The notes: generated by a model not told the origin, from the sequence alone. A stretch of DNA of 64,000 nt from Mesonia mobilis DSM 19841 (GCF_000423405.1 NZ_AUHX01000012.1:1-64000); one strand, 5' to 3'. Counted from the first letter of the stretch, positions 18,899 to 27,349 are shown. Numbers and translations: made by a program.

Positions 18899-19198
18899 TT
18901 ATTGATTATTCTTAATAATTGCTACCAGATCTTGTGCTTGCAACACACCCGATTCTCGCCAAACCTGATTTCCTTGTTTAAACAAAATCATAGTAGGAAC
19001 TCCACGAACTTGGTATTTTGCGGCTAACGATTGATTTTTATCTACATCAATTTTTACAATTTTTAGATCATCACCCAATTCAGCTTTTACTTGTTGAAGA
19101 ATTGGCGCCAACATTTTACAAGGTCCACACCAATCGGCGTAGAAATCGACTAAAACCGGTACATCTTGAGTAATTATATCTTGAAAACTACTTTTCAT
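18899..19198 (-). CDS. trxA: Thioredoxin
   Basis: Classic cytosolic thioredoxin of 99 residues: redox site WCGPCK with Cys24 and Cys27, VDFYADWCGP context, cis-proline loop GVPTMILFK near 70. It has no signal peptide. It reduces protein disulfides using thioredoxin reductase. It is divergent from the histidine kinase gene at 19329; the 130-bp gap must hold both promoters. Confidence 0.93.
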   Translation of the reverse strand: MKSSFQDIITQDVPVLVDFYADWCGPCKMLAPILQQVKAELGDDLKIVKIDVDKNQSLAAKYQVRGVPTMILFKQGNQVWRESGVLQAQDLVAIIKNNQ

Positions 19199-19328
19199 AT
19201 TTCTGGTATTTAAATTCTATATAAAAATAAGCGTTACTTAAATCATCTAAAAGTACTTTCTTATAAATTACTTAATAATCCCCTATTTCCACAGAAAAAT
19301 AACTTATAAAATTGTTTATTTTTGAAGT

Positions 19329-20564
19329 ATGAAAAATTTTGAGGAGATTAATAAAAATAGCTTCGGAATTCTTTTTGAATCGGTTTCTGAAGGGATTATC
19401 GTCGTTAACACAAAACAGATCATTGTCGCCAGCAATGCCTCTGCCAACCGAATGTTTGGCTATGACGAAGGCGAATTAAAAGGGCAACATTTAGACATTC
19501 TTATTCCTCAAAAATATGTTCATCATCACGATGCACTGGTCGATAATTTCATGCATTACCATAGCAGTCATCGCCAGATGGGCAGTGGCCGAGACTTATT
19601 TGGTTTACGTAAAGACGGGCAACAATTTCCGGTAGAAGCCGGTTTAAATCCGTTTGAGTTAGAAGGTCATCATTATGTGATGGCAATGGTGATCGATATT
19701 AGTATTCGAAAAACGCAAGAAAAGCAAATTCTTGATCTTAACAACCAGCTCGAACAAAAAATTGAAATTAGAACCGAAGAGCTTCGCCAAACCGTTTTGG
19801 AATTAGAAGATGAGATCATCAAGCGAAAAGAAGCCGAAAATAAAATTAAAGAATCGCTTCGTAAAGAGCGAGAGCTCAACGACTTGAAAACAAAATTTCT
19901 TTCACTGGTTTCACACGAGTTTAAAACTCCGCTTAGTGGTATTCTCACATCGACCACACTTATTGGTAAATACACACAAACCGAGCAACAAGAAAAGCGA
20001 GAAAAACACCTAAAAACCATCAAAAGTAAGGTTAAATACCTCAACAATATTTTAGACGATTTTCTTTCGGTAGAGCGATTAGAAACCGGAAAAGTTTCTT
20101 ACAAGTTTAGTAGTTTCCCGCTTAGTAAAGTCACCAATGAGGTGATTTACGATGCCAATATGTTGCTTAAAGACGGGCAAAAAATAAGCTATCCGCAAAA
20201 TATTGATGATATTGTGTTGGATTTTGATGAAAAAATTCTGGAGCTTATTCTTACCAACCTCATCAATAACGCTATTAAATATTCTCCAGAGCATTCTACC
20301 ATCGATATTGAAGCTTTTGCTGAAGAAAATTTACTGACGCTAAAAGTAAAAGATGAAGGTATTGGTATTCCGGAAAAAGAACAGAAATACATTTTTAAAC
20401 GCTATTTTAGAGCAGAAAACGCTTTACTAAATCAAGGAACCGGCATCGGACTCAATATTATTCAAAACCACTTGGAAAACCTTGGCGGAAGTATTAATTT
20501 TACCAGTACAGAAAACCAAGGAAGCACTTTTACCGTAAAGCTTCCGCTAACTTCAAACCAATAA
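19329..20564 (+). CDS. PAS-domain sensor histidine kinase, FixL-like
   Basis: Soluble kinase (no membrane segments). Domains: PAS at about 12-128, coiled coil 130-185, HisKA with SHEFKTP (phospho-acceptor His196), HATPase_c with NLINNAIKYSP (N box), DEGIGIP (G1) and GTGIGLNII (G2). In the PAS domain the HHHD segment puts His67-Asp68 where FixL has its heme-ligand His200-Asp201, and MGSGRDLFG puts Arg88 at the place of FixL Arg220, followed by the same RKDG-x2-FP. This suggests a heme-based oxygen sensor, but many non-heme PAS domains look similar. It is followed after 6 bp by its likely partner regulator. Confidence 0.9.
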   Translation: MKNFEEINKNSFGILFESVSEGIIVVNTKQIIVASNASANRMFGYDEGELKGQHLDILIPQKYVHHHDALVDNFMHYHSSHRQMGSGRDLFGLRKDGQQFPVEAGLNPFELEGHHYVMAMVIDISIRKTQEKQILDLNNQLEQKIEIRTEELRQTVLELEDEIIKRKEAENKIKESLRKERELNDLKTKFLSLVSHEFKTPLSGILTSTTLIGKYTQTEQQEKREKHLKTIKSKVKYLNNILDDFLSVERLETGKVSYKFSSFPLSKVTNEVIYDANMLLKDGQKISYPQNIDDIVLDFDEKILELILTNLINNAIKYSPEHSTIDIEAFAEENLLTLKVKDEGIGIPEKEQKYIFKRYFRAENALLNQGTGIGLNIIQNHLENLGGSINFTSTENQGSTFTVKLPLTSNQ

Positions 20565-20570
20565 CCTACT

Positions 20571-21623
20571 ATGAAAACTATTCTTCTTATTGAAGATGAC
20601 ACCGCCTTAAGAGAAAACACCGCAGAACTTTTAGAACTCTCTAATTACGAAGTAATCACCGCTCCCAATGGTAAAATAGGTATTCAAAAAGCTTTACAAG
20701 AAAAACCCGATATCGTGGTTTGCGATATTATGATGCCGGAGGTAGATGGTTATGGAGTTTTAGAAGCGTTAGCCAAAAACCAACACACCCAAAACGTTCC
20801 GTTTATATTTCTTTCTGCCAAAACAGAACACAAAGAAATTAGAAAAGGGATGGATCTTGGCGCAGACGATTACCTTACCAAACCTTTTGATGAAGAAGAA
20901 TTAATTAGCGCGGTAGAAAGTAGGTTAGCCAAAGCTAAAATTTTGGCTCAAAATACAGTAGAACCTATTAAAGTTGAAGTTGAAAAAGAAGATGATGTTC
21001 GAAATTTAAACGAACTCAAAAACCTTTTTGATGATGAAGGCGAAATCACAACCTATAAAAAAGGTGAACCTATTTATGCGGAAGGTGATCACTCTAATTT
21101 TGTTTATTTAATTTTAGAAGGAGTGGTAAAAACACATCAAATGGATGAAAATGGTAAAGAATTGATCACAGCCCTTTTTAAACCAGACGATTTTTTAGGC
21201 TTTACTTCTTTTGAAGATAATATTCCTTACCAAGAATCTGCTACTGCGGTAGAAAAAGCAGAACTTGCCGGTATTTCTAAGCAAACTTTAAAAAATATCT
21301 TAGAAAGCAACAAAAAAGTTTCGTTAGAATTAATGAATGTACTTACCGACAATTTATCTGAAATTAAGCAACAACTGCTACAAATGGCGTATAGCTCGGT
21401 AAAGCGTAAAACCGCACAAACCATTCTTCAGTTTGTAAAAGTATTAGACAAAAAACCTTCAGAAAATATTAAGATCTCTCGGGGCGATTTAGCCAGTGTT
21501 GCCGGTATTGCTATCGAAAGTTTAATTAGAACCTTATCGGCATTTAAAAAAGAAGGCCTTATTGAAATTGAAGGAAGAAACATTAAAATCTTAGATATTG
21601 AAGGTTTGGAAATGATGGAGTAA
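20571..21623 (+). CDS. Response regulator with C-terminal CRP/FNR DNA-binding module
   Basis: Two modules that are normally separate: a CheY-type receiver at 1-120 (acidic EDD at 8-10, phospho-acceptor Asp52 in CDIMMPEVDG, Lys104 in TKPF), then a linker and a cNMP-binding-type beta barrel at about 150-265, a long dimer helix and a CRP/FNR winged HTH at about 280-345 with recognition helix AIESLIRTL (Glu and Arg of the CRP/FNR code). The only Cys is Cys51 in the receiver, so no FNR-type iron-sulfur cluster is possible. It probably takes phosphate from the kinase upstream and activates the boxes listed below. Confidence 0.9.
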   Translation: MKTILLIEDDTALRENTAELLELSNYEVITAPNGKIGIQKALQEKPDIVVCDIMMPEVDGYGVLEALAKNQHTQNVPFIFLSAKTEHKEIRKGMDLGADDYLTKPFDEEELISAVESRLAKAKILAQNTVEPIKVEVEKEDDVRNLNELKNLFDDEGEITTYKKGEPIYAEGDHSNFVYLILEGVVKTHQMDENGKELITALFKPDDFLGFTSFEDNIPYQESATAVEKAELAGISKQTLKNILESNKKVSLELMNVLTDNLSEIKQQLLQMAYSSVKRKTAQTILQFVKVLDKKPSENIKISRGDLASVAGIAIESLIRTLSAFKKEGLIEIEGRNIKILDIEGLEMME

Positions 21624-21648
21624 ATCTTTTAGATCGTTAGACCGATTT

Positions 21649-21852
21649 TTTTTAAAAGAATTTAGATCGCTTCGCTTTTAGAAGTGAGAATATAGACTTA
21701 TTAAAATTTAAAAACGCTCCCCTCCTTTTCAAGGAGGGGATTAAGGGGTGGTTGCAATAGGGATAGCAGTGAAAATCCCGCAGTAAATGGTAGCGCTAGC
21801 GAAAATTTACGAGGAATTGTAACGTATAGCCCGACCCGATAGGGAATTGCCC
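21649..21852. repeat. Interspersed repeat block in a gene-free gap
   Basis: The 334-bp gap between the regulator and usp holds no gene. It contains a hairpin with CCCCTCCTT and AAGGAGGGG (21718-21739), a TAGCGCTAGC palindrome (21791-21800), and ATAGCCCGACCC with GGGAATTGCCC (21825-21852). The last is the reverse-complement relative of the repeat at 30426-30463. These are composite intergenic repeats common in Flavobacteriia. Confidence 0.65.
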
Positions 21853-21883
21853 AAAACAATAGTGGTATTTCCTAAAATTTTAG

Positions 21884-21931
21884 AAACCTGACTTTTGTCA
21901 TTTTTCAACAAGTAGTCTTCATCTACATTTG
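21884..21931 (+). promoter_or_regulatory. CRP/FNR-type activator box and -7 element of usp-hemN
   Basis: Box AAACCTGAC, TTTT, GTCATTTTT at 21884-21905 with a perfect TGAC-N4-GTCA core. TACATTTG (TAnnTTTG) follows at 21924-21931, 29.5 bp from the box centre to its first T. The ATG lies 26 bp further on. Confidence 0.7.
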
Positions 21932-21957
21932 CTTTATCAAATTAATGTACGAGGAAG

Positions 21958-22776
21958 ATGAACATTTTAATGCCTACTGATTTTTCTGAAAACTCTTGGA
22001 ACGCTATTAGCTATGCGTTATCGTTTTTTAAGAACGTGTACACGAATTTTTATTTTTTACACGTAGAGCCTACTGAATGGGAACAGAATGAAGAAGACTT
22101 GCAGACCGTGCAGGTAAAAGCTAAAAATTCGGCAACCGCTTTTCAGGTGTTGTTAGAACGTTTAGGCAACCAACAACTTAATAATAAACACCAATTTTAT
22201 ACTTCGCTAGAGCGTGGGCATTTTGTAGATACGGTGCGAGAACACGTGCAAGAGCGTGATATCGATTTTATCGTGATGGGAACGCAAGGCGCCAGCGGCT
22301 ATAAAGAAGCAACGGTAGGAAGCCATTCTACAGAGGTGATCACTCGTGTAAAATGTCCGGTTTTGGTCATACCAGAAAATGCCAACTATCGGGAACCAAA
22401 GAATATCACATTTCCTACAGATTTTAATATTTCGTATAAAAACAAAGTAATACATACCTTAAAACAGGTTTGTCATTTTAACGAATCTGCTTTAAGCGTA
22501 CTTTACCTTTCGAAAAAGAGCGAAGATCTTACAGAAAGACAAGAAGGAAACAAAGCTTACTTAAAAGAACAATTATTTGAGATAGATCACAGCTTTCATT
22601 ACACCAGAAACGACACTTTAGAAGAAGCCGTACAATCGTTTGTAACTTCTCACGACACGCAAATGATCACGATGATGGCGAAGAATTTAAATTTCTTTCA
22701 GCATATTTTATTTCATCCTTTGGCGAAGAAAATAAGTTACCATAAAGAGATTCCGTTTTTAGTGTTACACGAATAA
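21958..22776 (+). CDS. Universal stress protein, tandem UspA domains
   Basis: Two UspA-like domains. The first (1-145) is intact: ILMPTDFSENSWNAISYA, FIVMGTQGASGYKEATVGSHSTEVI as the ATP-binding G-x2-G-x9-G-S loop, and CPVLVIPE. The second (150-272) starts ITFPTDFN but lacks the glycine loop, so it probably does not bind nucleotide. It is under a low-oxygen activator box and 10 bp before hemN, which suggests one transcript. Its exact role in micro-oxic adaptation is unknown. Confidence 0.88.
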   Translation: MNILMPTDFSENSWNAISYALSFFKNVYTNFYFLHVEPTEWEQNEEDLQTVQVKAKNSATAFQVLLERLGNQQLNNKHQFYTSLERGHFVDTVREHVQERDIDFIVMGTQGASGYKEATVGSHSTEVITRVKCPVLVIPENANYREPKNITFPTDFNISYKNKVIHTLKQVCHFNESALSVLYLSKKSEDLTERQEGNKAYLKEQLFEIDHSFHYTRNDTLEEAVQSFVTSHDTQMITMMAKNLNFFQHILFHPLAKKISYHKEIPFLVLHE

Positions 22777-22786
22777 TTGAAGAAAT

Positions 22787-24148
22787 ATGTGCCAACCACT
22801 CATACAAAAATACAATATTCCGGGTCCGCGATACACGAGTTATCCAACCGTACCTTATTGGGATCATCATACTTTTTCTGTGCAGAATTGGAAAAAATCG
22901 GTCATCGAATCGTTTGAAGAAAGTAATACCACTGAAGGTATTAGCCTTTACATTCATTTACCTTATTGTGAAAGTATGTGCACGTTTTGCGGTTGCAACA
23001 AAAGGATCACCAAACGTCACGAAGTGGAAGAACCTTATATAGCTTCAGTTTTAAAAGAATGGAATTTATACTTAGCCTTTCTACCGGAAAAACCTCGTAT
23101 TAAAGAGATCCATTTAGGTGGCGGAACGCCAACGTTTTTTTCTCCTGAAAATTTACAATACCTGATTAAAGGAATTTTAAAAGATGCCGATCTAGCTGAA
23201 AATTATCAGTTTAGTTTTGAAGGTCATCCCAATAATACTACGCGAGCTCATTTAGAGGCGCTTTACGATGTTGGTTTTAGACGTGTGAGTTATGGCGTGC
23301 AAGATTACGATCTAAAAGTACAACAAGCCATTCACAGAATTCAGCCTTTTGAAAAAGTAAAAGAAGCGACAGCAATGGCGCGTGAAGTTGGATTTACTTC
23401 TGTGAGTCACGATATTATTTTCGGTTTGCCTTTTCAGAGTATTGAAGCGGTTGAAAATACCATCTTAAAAACGAAAGAATTAATGCCCGATCGCATTGCG
23501 TTTTACAGTTATGCACACGTCCCTTGGATTAAAGGAAACGGGCAACGCGGTTACAGCGAAGCGCATTTACCTTCTGCTGAAACTAAACGTACGCAATACC
23601 AATTAGGTAAAGAGTTGCTGGAAGAAATGGGTTACATTGAAATTGGAATGGATCATTTTGCTTTGAAAACAGATGATCTTTACCAATCGCTAGAAGCAAA
23701 AAAATTACACCGAAATTTTATGGGGTATTCGGCTTCTAAAACGCAATTAATGATTGGCTTGGGAGTTTCTTCTATTAGCGACAGTTGGTACGGGTTTGCG
23801 CAAAATTCAAAAAGTATAGAAGAATATCAGCAACGTATTAAAGAAGGGAAATTACCGGTATTTCGCGGACATTTACTCAACGATGAAGATTTAATTATAA
23901 GAAAGCACATTCTAAATTTAATGTGCCACCTAGAAACTTCACTTTCTTTTCAGGATGATTTTTTTGAACTGCCTGAAGTTTTAGAACGCCTGGAAGAAAT
24001 GGAAAACGATCTATTGATCGAAATACAACCCAACTCCTTAAAAGTGACAGAAAAAGGAAGACCTTTTGTAAGAAATATATGTATGGCGTTCGATTTACGC
24101 TTGCAACGAAATAAGCCCGAAACAAGATTATTCTCGATGACGGTTTAA
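22787..24148 (+). CDS. hemN: Oxygen-independent coproporphyrinogen III oxidase
   Basis: Radical SAM enzyme that makes protoporphyrinogen IX without oxygen. The cluster motif is CESMCTFCGC (Cys61, Cys65, Cys68 bind 4Fe-4S; Cys70 adjacent), preceded by PRYTSYPTVPYW as in true HemN rather than HemW. GGGTPTF near 107 binds SAM. The 453-residue length and C-terminal HemN domain fit. It is needed when oxygen is too low for HemF, which matches the activator box in front of usp. Confidence 0.93.
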   Translation: MCQPLIQKYNIPGPRYTSYPTVPYWDHHTFSVQNWKKSVIESFEESNTTEGISLYIHLPYCESMCTFCGCNKRITKRHEVEEPYIASVLKEWNLYLAFLPEKPRIKEIHLGGGTPTFFSPENLQYLIKGILKDADLAENYQFSFEGHPNNTTRAHLEALYDVGFRRVSYGVQDYDLKVQQAIHRIQPFEKVKEATAMAREVGFTSVSHDIIFGLPFQSIEAVENTILKTKELMPDRIAFYSYAHVPWIKGNGQRGYSEAHLPSAETKRTQYQLGKELLEEMGYIEIGMDHFALKTDDLYQSLEAKKLHRNFMGYSASKTQLMIGLGVSSISDSWYGFAQNSKSIEEYQQRIKEGKLPVFRGHLLNDEDLIIRKHILNLMCHLETSLSFQDDFFELPEVLERLEEMENDLLIEIQPNSLKVTEKGRPFVRNICMAFDLRLQRNKPETRLFSMTV

Positions 24149-24179
24149 TAATTTAGGTTAAGTTTATTAGTAGGTTGGT

Positions 24180-24227
24180 GAACACCCTGAAGTTTTTAAT
24201 TAAACTGAAGGGTGTTTCCTTTTTTTC
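24180..24227. terminator. Terminator between hemN and the globin gene
   Basis: AACACCCT...AGTTT pairs with AAACT...AGGGTGTT with one internal mismatch and is followed by a T-run on plus; A-rich flanks allow use from both sides. The two flanking genes are convergent. Confidence 0.65.
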
Positions 24228-24253
24228 AAACACTTTTAAAAATGAACTTGAAA

Positions 24254-24637
24254 CTACTTCGGCCTTGCCATAAAAATTTTCATCTGAAAATTAGTCGCCA
24301 TATTTCTAGCATTAAACTTAGCGCGTTCGGCTACTTCACCTTCAAAATATTCATCTAAGGTATTTACCCAAAGATTCAGCCAGACACCAAAATGTTTGGC
24401 TTCAATTTGATGGTTAAAATTATAATCGACCATAATATGCGCTCGACCGGGTCTGCCGCGATATTTGCCGGCATAAAATAAATTACTTTCCCAAAAATCA
24501 CTCAACTTCTCTAGGTGGTGATCCCAATCGGTAATCGTATCATTAAAAAAAGAGCCAATCTCGGGATTGGCTCTTACTTTATCGTAAAACCGATGTACAA
24601 GTAATTCTACATCGGCTCTATTTTCTAATTCTTTCAT
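24254..24637 (-). CDS. Group III truncated hemoglobin
   Basis: Small globin of 127 residues. The segment AKHFGVWLNLW contains the proximal His (about His82). PEIGSFFND near 25 and LSDFWESNLFYAGKYRGRP near 45 match the group III (P-type) truncated hemoglobins. Such proteins bind O2 or NO and are made under low oxygen or nitrosative stress. It is the second gene of a two-gene operon controlled by a CRP/FNR-type box. Confidence 0.9.
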   Translation of the reverse strand: MKELENRADVELLVHRFYDKVRANPEIGSFFNDTITDWDHHLEKLSDFWESNLFYAGKYRGRPGRAHIMVDYNFNHQIEAKHFGVWLNLWVNTLDEYFEGEVAERAKFNARNMATNFQMKIFMARPK

Positions 24638-24643
24638 AAGCTG

Positions 24644-24937
24644 TTAAAGCATCATCAAAATTCCGTAGTACAAAATAAATAATAAATTTACAGATACACT
24701 TCCTATTAGCGAATTTAATACTTGTTTAGCCGGTAAACATGCTAAGACCGCAGTATTGTAACCCATACTGATCATGACCACTAAAAACAATTGTAACATT
24801 TGCCACACGCCGTGACCGGTCATTAAAATAAACATCGCTGCGATAGCTCCTAAACAACTAGAGGCAATGATACCAATTGCAGCACTACCATAATACATTT
24901 CTTTAAACTCACCGTAAACTTTTTGATACACAGACAT
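24644..24937 (-). CDS. Small membrane protein upstream of the globin
   Basis: A 97-residue protein with a short amphipathic start (MSVYQKVYGEFKEMYYG) and three hydrophobic helices (about 17-40, 44-66, 72-95). I do not recognise a characterised family. It is cotranscribed with the truncated hemoglobin (6-bp gap) and is the first gene after the activator box, so it is probably a membrane partner in the low-oxygen response. Cys28 and Cys67 lie in or near membrane helices. Confidence 0.7.
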   Translation of the reverse strand: MSVYQKVYGEFKEMYYGSAAIGIIASSCLGAIAAMFILMTGHGVWQMLQLFLVVMISMGYNTAVLACLPAKQVLNSLIGSVSVNLLFILYYGILMML

Positions 24938-24962
24938 CTTCTTTTGTTTTAAAATTATAGGG

Positions 24963-25010
24963 TAAAATTACTGCTGAAGCACGGCTTAAAAAATGATATC
25001 GGTCAGGTTT
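24963..25010 (-). promoter_or_regulatory. CRP/FNR-type activator box and -7 element of the globin operon
   Basis: On the minus strand: AAACCTGAC, CGAT, ATCATTTTT at 25010-24989, then TAATTTTA (one change from TAnnTTTG) at 24970-24963. Box centre to the first T of the -7 is 29.5 bp. The ATG is 25 bp further on. Confidence 0.65.
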
Positions 25011-25106
25011 AAAAAATCATCAAACATCAAATAAATCTACATTAATTTTAATTTTATTTATTTTTGTTTTAATTTTATTCAATATTAAATTCAATTTTAT
25101 CAAAAA

Positions 25107-25370
25107 ATGGCTCAACTTCCTGTTAAATGTCCCAGCTGTCAACACACGCTAGAAGTGAGTGAACTTTCTTGCGGAAACTGCGAAACTAAAATTTCTGGTA
25201 TTTACGGACTTCCGGCTTTAATGCAACTTTCTGTAGAAGATCAAGAATTTATTTTGGCGTTTGTATTATCTGGCGGAAGCTTAAAAAAAATGGCTACTCA
25301 ATTAGGCAAAAGTTATCCTACCGTAAGAAATATGCTCGATGATATTATTGAACAATTAAACGCAAAGTAA
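25107..25370 (+). CDS. DUF2089 family protein
   Basis: An 87-residue protein with two Cys pairs at the start, CPSCQHTL and CGNCETK (a likely zinc ribbon, residues 8-30), and a helical part with a HTH look (GGSLKKMATQLGKSYPTVRNMLDDI). This matches DUF2089, thought to be small regulators. It starts a plus-strand run with a membrane protein 7 bp downstream, the usual pairing of an anti-sigma-like or membrane-linked regulator, although function is unknown. Confidence 0.85.
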   Translation: MAQLPVKCPSCQHTLEVSELSCGNCETKISGIYGLPALMQLSVEDQEFILAFVLSGGSLKKMATQLGKSYPTVRNMLDDIIEQLNAK

Positions 25371-25377
25371 ACAGAAG

Positions 25378-25962
25378 ATGAAAAAAATATTATTTCAAGC
25401 TTTTAATTTTTATTCTGAAAAAAGACTTTTAACTATTGGTCTCTTAGGCACTATCGCTGCATCGTTGCTCGGTTTTGTTCTTCACGCACGATTTGACGGA
25501 GTATTGGATGTGCATTTCGTAAAAAGTATAAAACTTTACGAACCACTGCTCGATAACTTGATCAATATTTTTAGCATTACGCTGTTTATATTTATCGCCG
25601 GTAAAATTGTAAATTCTAAAACACGATTGATCGATATTTTAAACGCGTCGCTTATAGCCAGATTGCCTTATTACCTCATTAGTTTAGCGAACATAAATGG
25701 CTATATGGCAGATTTATCTGAGCGAATGTTAGGGCTTGCCACTCAGCAACCGGAGGCTTTACAAATTAATCCTCTCGATATTACGGCGATCCTCATTTTT
25801 GCTTTTGCTTTCCTCCTATTGCTTATTTATTACATGTATTTACTGTATAAAGGCTATCAAGTCGCCACCAACGCAAAAGGTGCTTTACCTATTGGTTTAT
25901 TTGTGATCGCTGTGATTCTGGCCGAAGTTATTTCAAAACTCATTATTTACTTTATTGCTTAA
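25378..25962 (+). CDS. Membrane protein, Yip1-like
   Basis: A 194-residue integral membrane protein with about five hydrophobic helices (20-40, 58-76, 90-108, 133-155, 168-192). LLDNLINIFSITLFIFIAGKIV and DILNASLIARLPYYL are the most conserved-looking parts and resemble Yip1-type or DUF1282 proteins. No catalytic motif is seen. It lies directly between the DUF2089 gene and a secreted hydrolase gene that starts 4 bp after its stop. Confidence 0.65.
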   Translation: MKKILFQAFNFYSEKRLLTIGLLGTIAASLLGFVLHARFDGVLDVHFVKSIKLYEPLLDNLINIFSITLFIFIAGKIVNSKTRLIDILNASLIARLPYYLISLANINGYMADLSERMLGLATQQPEALQINPLDITAILIFAFAFLLLLIYYMYLLYKGYQVATNAKGALPIGLFVIAVILAEVISKLIIYFIA

Positions 25963-25966
25963 TCTC

Positions 25967-27349
25967 ATGGAAAAAATTTTACCTGCGCTCTTATTATTCA
26001 TTTCGAATCTAGTTTTCTCACAAAGCCTTGAAGGTGATTGGCAAGGAAACTTAGAATTTCAAGGGATGAGTTTACCTACCATTTTTCATATCGAAAAAAC
26101 AGAAGATGCTTATAAAGCAACAATGGATAGCCCGAACCAAAACGCTTACGGCATTCCGATCGATGAAGTAACCTTTGAAAACAATACACTCACCCTTACT
26201 CAAAAAGCAGCTCAACTAAAATATGAAGCTACGCTAGTTGATGAAACGCATTTAGAAGGAACCTTTAATCAACGTGGTTTTAGCATTCCGCTAAATCTTG
26301 AAAAAATTACTGCGGAAGAAAATGAAACTTCAGCAGCAAAACCTAATCGACCACAAACTCCAAAAGCTCCTTTTCCTTATTTGGAAGAAGAAGTCACTTT
26401 TTACAATCCGAAAGCAAAGATCAATTTAGCAGGAACGCTTAGTATTCCTGAAGGAAAAGGCAAATTTCCAGCGGTGATCTTAATTTCGGGTAGCGGACCC
26501 CAAAATAGAAATGAAGAATTGTTCAACCATCAACCTTTTAAAGTATTAGCAGATCATCTTACTCGCAACGGAATTGCTGTTTTACGTTACGACGATCGCG
26601 GTACTGCAGCTTCAGAAGGAGATTTTGCTAAGGCTACTACCTATGATTTTATAGATGATGCGAAAGCTGCTGTTGAATTTTTAAAAAACCGAAAAGAAAT
26701 CAACAAGCAAAAAATCGGTGCCATTGGTCATAGTGAAGGTGGTTTTATAGCTCCGGCGCTCACCAAAAAAACCAAATTAGATTTTATCGTTTTAATGGCA
26801 GCACCGGGTTTACAAGGAAGTACACTTTTAAATCTTCAGCGTCAAAAACAAGAAGAATTAATGGGCATCAACCCAATGATGACGCTACAGCGCATGCAAG
26901 TTTTTCAAGAAGTTTACGATGTGGTTTTAGACACTACCTTAAATAAAGAAGAGACAAAAATCCAAACGAAACAGGTTTTTGCAAAACACTGGGGAAATCT
27001 AATTTCTGAAGACCAACTCAACCAAATTGTTGATCAAACCAACACCGAATGGATGAAAACTTTTATTCGCCTAGATCCTAAAACTTATCTAGAACAGGTG
27101 AATTGCGAAGTGTTGGCGTTAAACGGAGAAAAAGACTCGCAAGTACCGGCAAAAGAAAATTTGGCGGCCATTAAAGAAAGTGTTGAAAAATCTGGAGAAG
27201 AAATTACCATTATCGCTTACCCAAAGCTCAATCATCTTTTTCAAACTGCAGTAACCGGAAGCGTTTCAGAATATAAAGAAATTGAAGAAACCATCAATCG
27301 CCAAGTTTTAGAAGATATCACTAACTGGATCAAAGCAGAAACCAAATAG
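25967..27349 (+). CDS. Secreted alpha/beta hydrolase
   Basis: A signal peptide (MEKILPALLLFISNLVFSQ, residues 1-19), a beta-rich N-terminal domain (about 20-115) and an alpha/beta hydrolase domain (135-460). Motifs: ISGSGPQNRNE oxyanion region near 165, RYDDRGTAASEG near 200, nucleophile GHSEGG near 245, acid in LNGEKDSQV near 385 and His in KLNHLFQT near 420. I choose ATG 25967 over TTG 25955, which overlaps the preceding gene. Probably an esterase or peptidase; the substrate is unknown. Confidence 0.85.
   Translation: MEKILPALLLFISNLVFSQSLEGDWQGNLEFQGMSLPTIFHIEKTEDAYKATMDSPNQNAYGIPIDEVTFENNTLTLTQKAAQLKYEATLVDETHLEGTFNQRGFSIPLNLEKITAEENETSAAKPNRPQTPKAPFPYLEEEVTFYNPKAKINLAGTLSIPEGKGKFPAVILISGSGPQNRNEELFNHQPFKVLADHLTRNGIAVLRYDDRGTAASEGDFAKATTYDFIDDAKAAVEFLKNRKEINKQKIGAIGHSEGGFIAPALTKKTKLDFIVLMAAPGLQGSTLLNLQRQKQEELMGINPMMTLQRMQVFQEVYDVVLDTTLNKEETKIQTKQVFAKHWGNLISEDQLNQIVDQTNTEWMKTFIRLDPKTYLEQVNCEVLALNGEKDSQVPAKENLAAIKESVEKSGEEITIIAYPKLNHLFQTAVTGSVSEYKEIEETINRQVLEDITNWIKAETK

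Noticed and set aside
19317-19324. TATTTTTG just before the histidine kinase ATG as a -7 element
   Set aside because: It would put the transcript start at about the ATG and there is no -33 TTG at normal spacing; AT-rich DNA gives such matches by chance.
19673-20047. A 124-codon minus-strand frame inside the histidine kinase gene
   Set aside because: It lies opposite the PAS to HisKA region, is rich in Ser, Cys and Arg as shadow frames are, and has no promoter.
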